From Tritrichomonas musculus (taxonomy: Eukaryota > Parabasalia > Tritrichomonadida > Tritrichomonadidae): a DNA stretch of 64,000 nt. Below, in pieces: positions 9,956 through 19,893 of the stretch; the stretch's first letter is position 1; each line of letters opens with the position of its first letter. The position numbers and the translations under genes were made by a program. The DNA is taken from positions 1,798,001-1,862,000 of the forward strand of contig JAPFFF010000023.1 of the NCBI GenBank assembly GCA_039105265.1, read 5' to 3'. The notes below the pieces were generated by a model. It worked only from the letters and a program-made list of their open reading frames with translations, searched no databases and had not been told where the DNA came from.

Positions 9956-10480
9956 ATATTTAAAGCGATATTATTTATTATTAGTAAAAAAATAATTGCG
10001 ACACTTTTTAATATTAAATAACATGATATCATTTTATAAAAAGGGCAAAAATCGATGATCATTAATCTTATTTACTAAGCTGTGATATCAAAACACATTA
10101 TTTTTGATATTAAGTATGATAATTATAGCCAAGGATGGTCGACATTGATTATTTTTCTCAATTGGTGTCTTTTTTTCGGGAGTCGAGATGATAATGTTGG
10201 CCTCGTTATTTCAAAGTTAACGAACAACGAATTTTTTCTTTAAAAGTGATAATCAATAAAAAAATGTCACCTTTAGTTTTCTATCGTCTTTGATTCAATG
10301 AAGAATTTTCTAAAAAGTTTTCTTTTTTAAAATGAATGCATTTGATTAAACAATATTAATTTCCACACTGAAAAATAAATTGTAAACGTGTTTTTGATAT
10401 TCAGTGTAGAGTAAATTAATCTTTTTATTCGATCTTAACTTTATTTTAACTGATTAGCAGTGATGATAGGGTGGGATAGT
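9956..10480. other. Intergenic, AT-rich
   Basis: No open frame of note and no clear structure. It is the left shoulder of the 8-kb gene desert that ends at 18047. Confidence 0.45.
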
Positions 10481-11304
10481 GTCTACATATTCTCCTAATG
10501 AACTCTTAACAGTTATCATTAAGTTTTCACTTGTAGCTCCTTACTCATAATGAAGTTCTCGTCTTTATTGAATTCTTGAGGCCATATCATGTAGCGATAA
10601 CTATTCTTGTATTCTAAAGGTACTGATTTTGGCTTTAATCTGTTAATATTATTCGTGAGTTGCTCAAAGTAGTTATCCAGAAGCTTCATAACATCTCAGG
10701 CATAAGATAGTGATGACCACATAGCAACATGATTTACAAGAAATCGATGAATAAAATATCCTTGTTAACCTGATTGTAAATTTGAACATTTTCCATATAA
10801 TTTGTAAGATTGTAGAATTCTAACTATCTGCACTTTCGATGAATTCTTGAGTAGATTTGGTATCAAACCAATGTCAAACCAGTTTCCTTGAATTGTATGT
10901 ATTGATAATAGATTGCCTTTGGTATATATCATCTTTGATGGAATGCAAAAAACCTAGATTCTTGTTGGGCTGTATGCATTGCAATTATTGTGGATTGGTG
11001 CAACAATCGTTGTCATGGTTGTATTAGGGCCTGCTGGACTAATTGTAGTTTTGGCACTAATACAAATAACACAAATCGAAAATTTCCAAACAGTGTCAAT
11101 TTTGAGTTTCTAGTGAAAATCCAAAAAATAAGACTCATTATGAGTCACCTTGTTTCATCATTCAAACAGGTGAAAAATCAAAGAAAACAACTATTGTTAG
11201 GTCTTATTTTTGAACTTTATGTGAAAATCTAAAGATAATGTTAGGAGTTACACATGCAAACTAAAAGATAACTGTTAAGAGTTCATTAGGAGAATATGTG
11301 GATA
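10481..11304. mobile_element. Non-autonomous DNA element with long terminal inverted repeats
   Basis: The sequence ACATATTCTCCTAATGAACT and the bases following it at 10485-10517 recur inverted at 11267-11300 with almost no mismatch. Weaker pairing continues inward for about 30 bases, giving terminal inverted repeats of about 65 bp. The interior (about 700 bp) has no intact gene, but 10960-11114 is an open stretch without a Met that encodes a long hydrophobic segment (W-I-G-A-T-I-V-V-M-V-V-L then P-A-G-L-I-V-V-L-A-L-I), perhaps captured from a membrane-protein tail. The exact ends and the target-site duplication are not clear. It is called a MITE-like relic of unknown superfamily. Confidence 0.65.
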
Positions 11305-11416
11305 CCGTTCAGAACTACCATCGGCGCTCATTAATATTTCAATATCTAATTGAACATAATATCTTTCAGAAGCCAGATAATATGTCTTTTATTAATAAAG
11401 TTACCTGAATATTCAT

Positions 11417-11590
11417 GATCAATGATTTATCTATCAAAATATTCATTATTAACTGTTTCCATATCTAAAAACTCAAGATCATCTATTTCTATACCAAAAT
11501 TTTCAAGATCAACTGTTTCTCGATTAAAGTTTTCAAGATCATATGTTGGAATAAAACTAACAATAGAATCAATTATGTCTATCTTTATTT
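11417..11590 (-). pseudogene. Fossil reading frame with acidic 10-residue repeats
   Basis: At the DNA level there are about five degenerate 30-bp repeats, each near TTCAAGATCAACTGTTTC. Read on the minus strand they give a 10-residue repeat of the type D-L-E-N-F-x-x-E-T-V. The open stretch has no Met and ends in a stop, so it looks like a piece of a decayed gene. No family is recognised. Confidence 0.4.
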
Positions 11591-11599
11591 AAGGTAGTT

Positions 11600-13470
11600 T
11601 TGCTTATTAACCTACAGTTTTTCTTGCACTTTGTAATACAATGAGTTGAAAATGGAAAAATTGGAGTAAATATAATAATATCATTTTTAAATTCTTAGGT
11701 TCTCAAGTCAAACAGTTCTGTATTACAGAAAATAAATTTATATTCTTGCGATTTATTTTTAAATAAGTGATTGGAAGTTTCATTGCCAATTAAACTGATT
11801 TTGACGGTTTTTTAAAAAGAAATTCTTCTGATTTTTCTATTATATTCATCATTGTATCGAATATTCTGATTGGTAAAATAATTGTTTGAATTGAAAAGGT
11901 GAAATATGTGTGAAATGCTGAGATTATAGTTAATTTATCAAGTCCTGTAAACTATTTTGAAAATTTGTTTCAAAATTGAGACAATAGCAGGAAATTCTGC
12001 ATGTGACGCAGCTGATTTAAGAATAAAATAATTTAAATTTTAAGTTTTCACATTTGATTTCTTTGTTTATGTGTGAATTGATTTTTTTGTTATTAAAGTA
12101 TGAGTTCTTAATTAGATGTTACGATTTACAAATATAAACAACAAATGACTTAAAATAAACAAATAATTTATCTAAAAAAACATTCTTTTGATATATATAC
12201 TAAGTTAGCAATCATCAAAAAGAACCTAGTTGGTAACAATATGAAAAAATAGTAGTCTTTACTTAAAATGGATATAGTAAGCATTATATGAGTGTTGCTG
12301 AAGTAAAACCAACCAATCAATACACATTTTTAAAACAACTTGGTTGTAAAGAAAACTTTTTTTAGTAATTACTATATTAACCATTTTGTAAATGCAGATA
12401 AGTTTAATACAGAATGAAAGTAGTTGTTTTAAAAATGTGTATTTTTTGATCACATTCATTCAGTTTAAGATTTTTAAAACAAATTCCGATAAAAATGGTA
12501 TTAAGGAATCATTCAAAGTGGATCTCGAATACAATGAATGTTATTGAATTATGAGAATATTATCTTTATTGACAAACTAACAGCCAAAATGGACAATTAA
12601 AAACAGCTGCTTCAAAGAACTTGTAGCGAGAAATAGATAGTAACAAATTTAAGATTTTAATGCGAAAATAAACCAAGAATTATTTAGTGAAGACAGTACA
12701 AATGTATATTTCCATTGAAACACAGACAAACACTTGAACATATATCGAAATGGTAAAAAAGAGTAGTACGAAGGAACATTAAACAAAATATAACAGTATT
12801 ACTAAAGCAATTATTATGATATTAGAATTATCCATTTGAATGACTCTTTATCGGAATTCGCATGCAAATACTAGAAAATTACTGTTATTTTTTCACCTCA
12901 CAAAAAAAGTCTTGTCAAAAATATGATTGTGAAGTGATATCACTAAATTTTCACCATCTAAAAAGCTAAATTATGAAGAAAGTGAACTAAAAAAAAGTAT
13001 ACTAGAAATTCAATTGAAACGCTTTAGAAAATCCAAACAATTCATTTTTTATAATACATCAAGAAAAAATTTCTTCCGAAATATTGAAGTAATTTCTTCA
13101 GGGAAAATATCAAAGATTGAGAATTAAATCCTCCTTAGTTATGGTTATTGAATTCAAACAGTTCTTAAATACTCACTGAATACAATATATCCTGTTAAGA
13201 AAATTAATGAAGAAGACCCAAAATTACAAAAGAAGTACAAAATGTAGTTTTGTAGGAAAATTTTCTACATCAATCAATGTAATTACGAAAATTATAAAGC
13301 TATATACAAGAAAACAACAACATTTAAATTACCAATTCTTTTATTATACCATTCATCTATCAAACAAATGATGATATGCCCAATAAATAATCAACCAAAA
13401 TTAAGTGAAGATCAAAAGGTGATGAGAATGAACCTTACCTATACTGTCTTGAAAAACATTTGCTAAAATA
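11600..13470 (+). pseudogene. Gene graveyard: decayed plus-strand coding stretches, unassigned
   Basis: Several short open stretches have normal-looking amino-acid composition but no intact gene. One at 12275-12365 reads S-V-A-E-V-K-P-T-N-Q-Y-T-F-L-K-Q. A longer series between about 12900 and 13470 can be followed through several stops and shifts, and includes F-K-L-P-I-L-L-L-Y-H-S-S near 13324-13360. No domain is recognised. The element looks broken many times over and old. It may be a host gene or an unidentified mobile element. Confidence 0.35.
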
Positions 13471-13477
13471 TTGATTA

Positions 13478-14140
13478 TCAATTTGTGTAATTGATATATT
13501 TCCAGATACGAACATATTTATCTTGAAATGTTATGAAATAGTATTCTTCATGAAAAATTACTGGAAAACTGATTTCTAATTGACTTAGAGTGAAATCCCC
13601 TTTACAATTTCGATAATGACCGTTCATGTAGCGATGGTTTTTGTAAATTTCGCCCTCATGTAGCAATATCTTATAAATTTTCGTATTTTTAAGATCAAAT
13701 GGAAATTCAGGTAGCTTTATTCAATCATGGCCCAATTTAATTAAAATATGAAGTCAATACTTGTTAATGAGGATAAAAATTTATGAAACAAATGAAATTT
13801 AACCATAATGATCATAATTTCTGAATCTTTGATTACACGAAAGTTGCTGATATGAATTCATGATTTGGTGATATATCAAATTTAAAATTAAAATCATTTT
13901 CATTATTGTGAGATAGTATTTGATCCAATGATTCATTTATAGAAGATTCGATAGCAGTTTTTCGTATTTTATAGAAGATGTTTGAGTTTTCGTTCATATT
14001 TATATTTGTACGGATTTACCTTGGTAGCGCATCAAGATCCTGCTGCTGTTAGGCTAATTGAATCTGTTCTTTAGTCATAGTGTTCCAATGAGAATTAAAG
14101 AATTCAGAAGAAGAATCATGATTGTGAGTTCAGTAAGCTT
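13478..14140 (-). pseudogene. Decayed minus-strand reading frame, unassigned
   Basis: Consecutive minus-strand open pieces with gene-like composition run from about 14140 down to 13478, broken in several places. The last piece contains L-L-H-E-G-E-I-Y, then M-N-G-H-Y-R-N. This is faintly like the His box (G-H-Y) of ubiquitin-specific proteases, but too weak to name. It faces the fossil stretch at 11600-13470, so two different dead genes seem to meet here. Confidence 0.35.
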
Positions 14141-14243
14141 CTTTAAATGAGAATATGCATCAAAAAAACATAAGCAATTGGTTTTAACTATATGGCCTCT
14201 AATTCTTCCTCCAAATTTGCATCAATTCTTCCTCCAGATTATA

Positions 14244-14520
14244 TTAAAGTATGAATTTTTAATAAAAAACATAGAAAATATTGAATAAATCATAATTTTT
14301 TTTATTCAAAATAATATTGGTTACATACTTTTACCGAGTCTTACCCCAAATCACGGGATCTCGACTCCTCCTAACGACTCCTCCCTCTGGTCGTCGTCGC
14401 TCGACGCCCGCTAGGGGTATGTGGACTGCGGAAAAAATATGTAAAAATAAAATAATTTGAATAAAAAAAGAGCGATTAATTCTATATTTTCTATGACCTT
14501 TACTAAAATTCACTTTTTGA
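14244..14520. mobile_element. 275-bp fold-back element with GC-rich hairpin core
   Basis: The whole segment is one imperfect palindrome centred near 14383. Outer arms: GAATTTTTAATAAA-x-ACATAGAAAATAT at about 14251-14280 pairs with the complement of 14483-14512. Middle arms: TTTTTTTATTCAAA at about 14292-14305 pairs with 14450-14467. Inner arms: CCGAGTC-x-TTACCCC at 14335-14348 pairs with GGGGTA-x-GGACTGCGG at 14415-14432, and CGGGATCTCGA pairs with TCGACGCCCG inside that. The core (14335-14432) is clearly GC-rich in a window that is otherwise extremely AT-rich. A 60-codon minus-strand frame across it is a by-product. It is best read as a fold-back MITE; a structured RNA gene is the alternative. 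Confidence 0.6.
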
Positions 14521-15527
14521 GATCAAAATGTTGGAAAATCTAGTACAACACTTTTGTATAATTACATTGTATATACAAAAAGCAAAGATTAGATTAATAT
14601 TAAATTACAACGTTATGTTTTTTTTTTTTTTTTATAAAAATTTTATCCTGAAATATTTTGGTAATAATATGGTTAACCAAAAATATGTTAACAAATAACG
14701 TACAAAAAAAATATCATTTGTAAGAGAATAATCAACATATTGAATGGCCAATTTTTTTAACATTGTTTGCTTTTTTTTTGCGTTATGTGATAAATAAATT
14801 CAAAATTTTATTTTATATATAAATAATATAATAATAATTATATATAAATATTACTTTTATGATTTGATTAAGGACAATCGATGATTCATAAATGGAGATT
14901 CTTATATATAATTATATATATTTAGAATAAACCAATTGGTACTCAATATTTTTACAAAATGGCTGAGATATAATCAGTTTTTTAAATAATTACAGATGCT
15001 ATTAAATCAAATATTGTCCCAAATTCAACACACCAAATCATTTGAAAAAAATATATTAGATATATACACGTATAATAAATCAATCTATTCACATAAATTT
15101 CAAATCCCAACTACCAATTTTATATTAGAGTCATGATAAGTTACACTCGATTATTAATTTTATTGTTTCATGCTAGCAAATATATGGATTGATTTAAAAT
15201 ATTGTATATATAATTATTTTTTAAATCTATATAAATGATTAAATGTGCATGAATATTTCAAAAATATTAATATCCCATCAAGAAAAATATGTAAAAATAT
15301 AAACTTTAAATTGAAAAGAAAAAATTGAGAGAAAAAAATATTTGAATACGCATTCAAATCAGATTAATTTCAAATAAAACATTTTTATCTCAATAATATA
15401 AATAAATATTAGATATATTTTAGATAGAACAACTATTATATATTATATTAATTATTATATGTACTTATAAAAAATACAAACCAATTATGCTGTGAGTTTT
15501 TGTGTTAAAAATAAGTTGACTCACCTA
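14521..15527. other. Intergenic desert, very AT-rich
   Basis: Stops in every frame; only homopolymer runs and TATATA tracts. No gene, RNA or clear repeat seen. Confidence 0.5.
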
Positions 15528-16002
15528 GACTTGTTATTTTGAGAATCGATATCAAAAACGTCACTTTTTTGCATCTGATACTCGATTATCAGTTTAAAAA
15601 TCTGATATCGAGATTATCGATTATCAAGATATCAGATATGAAATGTGATATAAAAATAATTGTAAACTTGATATCAATTACCGAGATCTCGAGATCTCAA
15701 ACAGATTTATCTTCTTTTATAATTGGTATTTGTGATTTTATAATATCTAAAAATATATAATATAATGTATTGATGTTTATTTTAAGATTAAAATCAAAAA
15801 ATACATTCTTTTTTTATGAAATATTTGAGATTAAATTACGATCATATTTTTATCAAAAAGTTTAATTGAAAATTCTGATATCAAAAGCTTAGAAAATAAA
15901 TTCTCGATCTCTGAAATCGATCTCGAGAATCTGTGCATATTTATGTATCGATATCAAAAAGTCAATCAATTATCGATCTCGAGAATCGGAGAATAACAAG
16001 TC
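15528..16002. mobile_element. 475-bp TA-flanked MITE
   Basis: GACTTGTTATT at 15528-15538 is repeated inverted at 15992-16002 (AATAACAAGTC), and each end is bordered by TA (15526-15527, 16003-16004), the target duplication expected of Tc1/mariner-type elements. The interior is crowded with GATATC, ATCGAT and CTCGAGA words in both orientations, giving further weak self-complementarity. A 73-codon plus-strand frame inside it has no gene character. No transposase is present, so it would need one in trans. Confidence 0.65.
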
Positions 16003-16004
16003 TA

Positions 16005-18047
16005 GACCCACCTCTCATTTGTAGAGAGTTGGGGGTAAGAATATATTATTAATTAAATAAGAGCAAAAAATAATAATAAAAAAAAAACATTATATATGCA
16101 TAAATACATCTTTTTATATAATTATTTAATATTATCTTTGGTATAACTTTCAATTTTACACCCAAAACAATCATCATATTGTATAATTCTAAAAAAATCG
16201 CATGAATTAGAGAATAATGATTTATATATCTTTGTCTAATGACGCGTACTAATATATTTGAAATAATATTAAATAATTTTAATGCTTAGTAAGTCAAGAA
16301 TTCAATATATATCGTTTTGTTTTTCATACCTAATTGCATCACAAAAATATTTGAATGACCTCATACAAATCGCAACACTCTATCTCAATAAATTATATAT
16401 GATGTATCAAATATTCTGAATGAAAGAAAAAAATTGCTATTCTACATATCATTCTTTCAAATGATTTATCAGATTTTGTATGATTATATAACAAGCTTTT
16501 TTAAATATGATTTCACTATTTAATGGTTAACGATATAATTTAGTCATTTTAAATTAATTGCTTCGGTTGGTGATGATTTTATAAATTTGCTCAAAAAGTT
16601 TGCCATTTGCGCCTTAAGTTGCTCAGCTTTCTTTTGATTTTACATGACAGAATAAAATAATTAAATCAAAAAAAAAAAAAAAAAAGCTTATATGAATGCA
16701 AATGGCTATGAAACGAATAAATGTTTATACATTATGTACACATTTTATTGTTAATCAGTGTACTATCAACTTTAATCTCTTCGTTTTCTTATAGATATAA
16801 GTAATCGTATATTTTAATATTTTTGAAAAATAACTAATTCGAGGTGTCTTATGTTCGATTCTCTAATTGATCAATAGAATGAACTTAGTTATTATTTTAC
16901 TATTCAAAGTTATATCTCTTTTGAATATATTATATTCCAAATGATTATTATTATTTTTAAATTAAAATTATATATTATTTTTTTTCAATTATTACAATAA
17001 TTATCTTTCTAATCTTGGTAATAGGTATAATCTATTACTGTATATTGCATGCTTGTTGCTTTTTTTAATCTACTCAATTATTTAAAATAAATACCAACAC
17101 AATCAAATTATAGCAATGATATTAATACAGTTTATTGAACAGTACAGTGATTTAATGTTATGATTTTAGCAATAAGTTTTTATTAATCATCATTTTCTCC
17201 GATTATTGTGATCAAAATAAAATACTCATTAGTAAAACTTGAAATCCAAAAGCATGATTATAAACATTTTGTATCTAATTCCAAAAAATATGATTATATC
17301 AATACCAATTTTTGAAACATATCGAATTCGATGAAATAAAAATTAAAAAAGAATTTTACTGAAATGACTTGTTAAAAATCATTATTACAATAAATCAAAG
17401 CTCTTTTTTTATTTATTTTCATATTAAGTTTTCTTTTTTTCAATATATTAATTAAAAATTCAAAATAAGTATACGTTAAAATATTAACGTATAGATTTTT
17501 TTTTTTGTGAAAAAACATGTTATATATAATAAACCATTAATTAAATCCATAAAAATCAAATTTATAATAGTATAAATTGTTTTTTGAATGGAAAATTAAT
17601 GTTTTTATGAAAATAAAACGTTAAGGTCATTTCACATAATGCTTTCTGTTAGGAAAATAAAACGTTAAAAAATATCATGAGGACGTTAAGAAAGTACGAT
17701 CATTTCGCATTGAATAAGTGATCATTTCATATTTCCGTTCTAATTTTTTTTGATTTATTTTATATATATTATCATATAAATTAATCAATTTATTAATATT
17801 TAAGCATGATAATAATATTTAAATTTAAAAATTTTTCAACTTGATTTATTTTAGCTATTATCTATAAAAATTGCTTAAATATAAATATATTATTTTAAAA
17901 TAATTAAATAGGCTTTATTAATCAAAATTATTGCTAAGAATTGCTTTTATGAGAAGATAAACAACTAAATTGGTATAAAAAAAAAACGTTTCCTTTCTTA
18001 AATATAGTTAGGTGAGGTAAATTAACGTTAGTTTTCCATTTTCTATA
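16005..18047. other. Intergenic desert before the BTB/coiled-coil gene
   Basis: Two kb of AT-rich DNA without a supported gene. AAAATAAAACGTTAA occurs twice (about 17608-17622 and 17654-17668), each in a stretch that also contains CATTTC(A/G)CAT, about 400 bases before the start codon at 18048. CCATTTTC lies about 15 bases before that ATG and may be the initiator. Confidence 0.45.
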
Positions 18048-19496
18048 ATGTCTAAACTTGAAGCACCAGTCCCTACTTTCACACTTACTGTAAATGATCG
18101 TCCATATACTTTCAAAGCCAAGACCTTTGCTAAGGTCTCAAAAAAGGCAGGCCAACTTCTTAAAAACGGCATCTATGAAGATTCTATCACCACAACAGCT
18201 TCAGATGAATCAATTCAAGCTTTTATTAATGCATGCAACCTTCAACAGTTCAAAGTAACGAGCACAAATGCTTTTGAACTTCTTGATCTCGCTGTTGGCT
18301 ATAAGATTGTCAACCTTGAAAAATTTGTTAGAAATTACATTACCACAAAAGACCTCAAAAGACCAGGTGGTGAAGACGAAACCGACTATCTTGGAATCTT
18401 CCTCGAGAAAATGAAAGAACGTACACTTCAACAAGAAGATTATATCAATGTTGCATCACGTATCAACGTTTATATTGAAGATCAAAGAATGTCTGAAATT
18501 TACTTGATTCCAATGTATCGTTTGATCCTCTGCACTGACTACACTGCATTAGATCACAAGAAACTCAACTCTTTCGTTCTTAAGCTCCTTAACGAAAAAC
18601 CAGAAACAGCTGTTCCCCTTCTTTTACGTATTGACTTTTCACAACTTACAAGCGAACAAGATGACCAAATTTTCTCAACAGAATCTGTTCACCTTGATAA
18701 CTCAAACTACTTCACAGCATTAACATTATCTGCTGACAGAAACCATCAAACTAGAGTTCTTAATAATGCTGAGAAAGAAATGGAGAAGGCAATGAACGAT
18801 GCTGATACTGATTTCGCTAACCAAAGACGTGATCAAACAGATGATCTCGAAAATGCTTATGTTCAACAATATAACAAATTAAAGGAACTTGCTGATAAGC
18901 AAAAAGAAAAGATCAGGGAATTGAAAGAATTCCAAAGAGCAACAAGCCGTCAATCAGAACAAGTTGTTTCCCACTTCAGAGAAGCCACAAATGGTCTTAC
19001 AGATCAAATTGCAAAGACCAAAGATGCATTTGATGAAAGAAAGAGACAAAACGATGCTCTTCGCGAAAAGGTTCAACAAGAAATTGAGAAACAAGTTGGA
19101 GAACTCAGAGAAAAGACTCTTGCTGATATTGAGGGTACCAAGGCCGAAAGCCAACAAGTCAGAGAAGCAGCAATCGAAAAGAAAGATGCTTCCTTCGGAT
19201 CACTCACAAGGAACGTTGACAGAATGGAGAAGAACTGCGGTGCACTTGAAGACGCAGTCAAAATTTCAAACGAAGATACCGATATGCTCAAGGCAACACT
19301 CGCTGCTAAGATGATCAGAGACTTCATGAGATTTGATAACTTTATCAGAAGAAACGAAAAGAGATTCCAGATCTTCGATGAAAAGGATGTTTGGGGATTG
19401 CATCAAGAAGAAGTTAAGAAAGCTGAAGAAGACCTTAAGAATGTCGACAAGAGAATCGATAAAATCTGCCCAATCAGGCATGCAGTTAAAAAGTAA
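18048..19496 (+). CDS. BTB-like domain plus long coiled-coil protein, probably highly expressed
   Basis: 482 aa. Residues about 8-110 look like the divergent BTB/POZ-type module frequent in trichomonads (F-T-L-T-V-N-D-R-P-Y-T-F, then F-E-L-L-D-L-A-V-G-Y-K-I and L-E-K-F-V). A helical region follows, and from about 240 to 480 there is a long coiled coil with many Glu, Lys, Gln and Arg. Codon choice differs from the neighbours: many codons end in C (ATC, AAC, TTC, CTC), a bias also seen in the polyubiquitin genes, which suggests strong expression. Similar BTB-plus-coiled-coil proteins are numerous in parabasalids and probably structural; no function can be named. No membrane segment is seen. Confidence 0.75.
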   Translation: MSKLEAPVPTFTLTVNDRPYTFKAKTFAKVSKKAGQLLKNGIYEDSITTTASDESIQAFINACNLQQFKVTSTNAFELLDLAVGYKIVNLEKFVRNYITTKDLKRPGGEDETDYLGIFLEKMKERTLQQEDYINVASRINVYIEDQRMSEIYLIPMYRLILCTDYTALDHKKLNSFVLKLLNEKPETAVPLLLRIDFSQLTSEQDDQIFSTESVHLDNSNYFTALTLSADRNHQTRVLNNAEKEMEKAMNDADTDFANQRRDQTDDLENAYVQQYNKLKELADKQKEKIRELKEFQRATSRQSEQVVSHFREATNGLTDQIAKTKDAFDERKRQNDALREKVQQEIEKQVGELREKTLADIEGTKAESQQVREAAIEKKDASFGSLTRNVDRMEKNCGALEDAVKISNEDTDMLKATLAAKMIRDFMRFDNFIRRNEKRFQIFDEKDVWGLHQEEVKKAEEDLKNVDKRIDKICPIRHAVKK

Positions 19497-19893
19497 AAAG
19501 TTGCAACGATTTTTATTTACTTATTTTTTTTTTTTTTTTTTTATTGTTTTTCAAATCTATTTCATTCATATTGAACCTGGAAATATTTTTAATGCAGAGT
19601 AGAATCGATGCGTCTTATGTCCGTTTATTTATCAGATGCTCTGGTTAAAATGCAAATTTAAGCGACTTATATAATAACATTATATATATAATTAATGAAC
19701 AATAAAAGCGATATTTGCTTTAATTTTGTACTTTCTTGTTGATGGAATAAAATATCTTTGCTTACTTAATGAGCATGCTTTAAAATTAAAGATTACTTGT
19801 AAACATTTAACATTTTTTTTTAATAAATTGCTATTTTTTTCATATATAAGAATTTAAGAGATAAATTAACAATCGTTAAGCTTTGAGATTGCT
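19497..19893. other. Intergenic between convergent genes
   Basis: Contains a T-rich run near 19525-19543 and AT tracts. It holds the 3' ends of the BTB/coiled-coil gene and of ADA2. Nothing else seen. Confidence 0.5.

Noticed and set aside
11600-14140. Possibility that the gene graveyard is a large virus-like (Maverick/Polinton) relic
   Set aside because: No polymerase, integrase, ATPase or capsid motif could be recognised in the scraps, so the label is not supported.
14331-14513. 60-codon minus-strand frame over the GC-rich block
   Set aside because: Half of it is the hairpin core translated; the palindrome explains the lack of stops better than a gene does.
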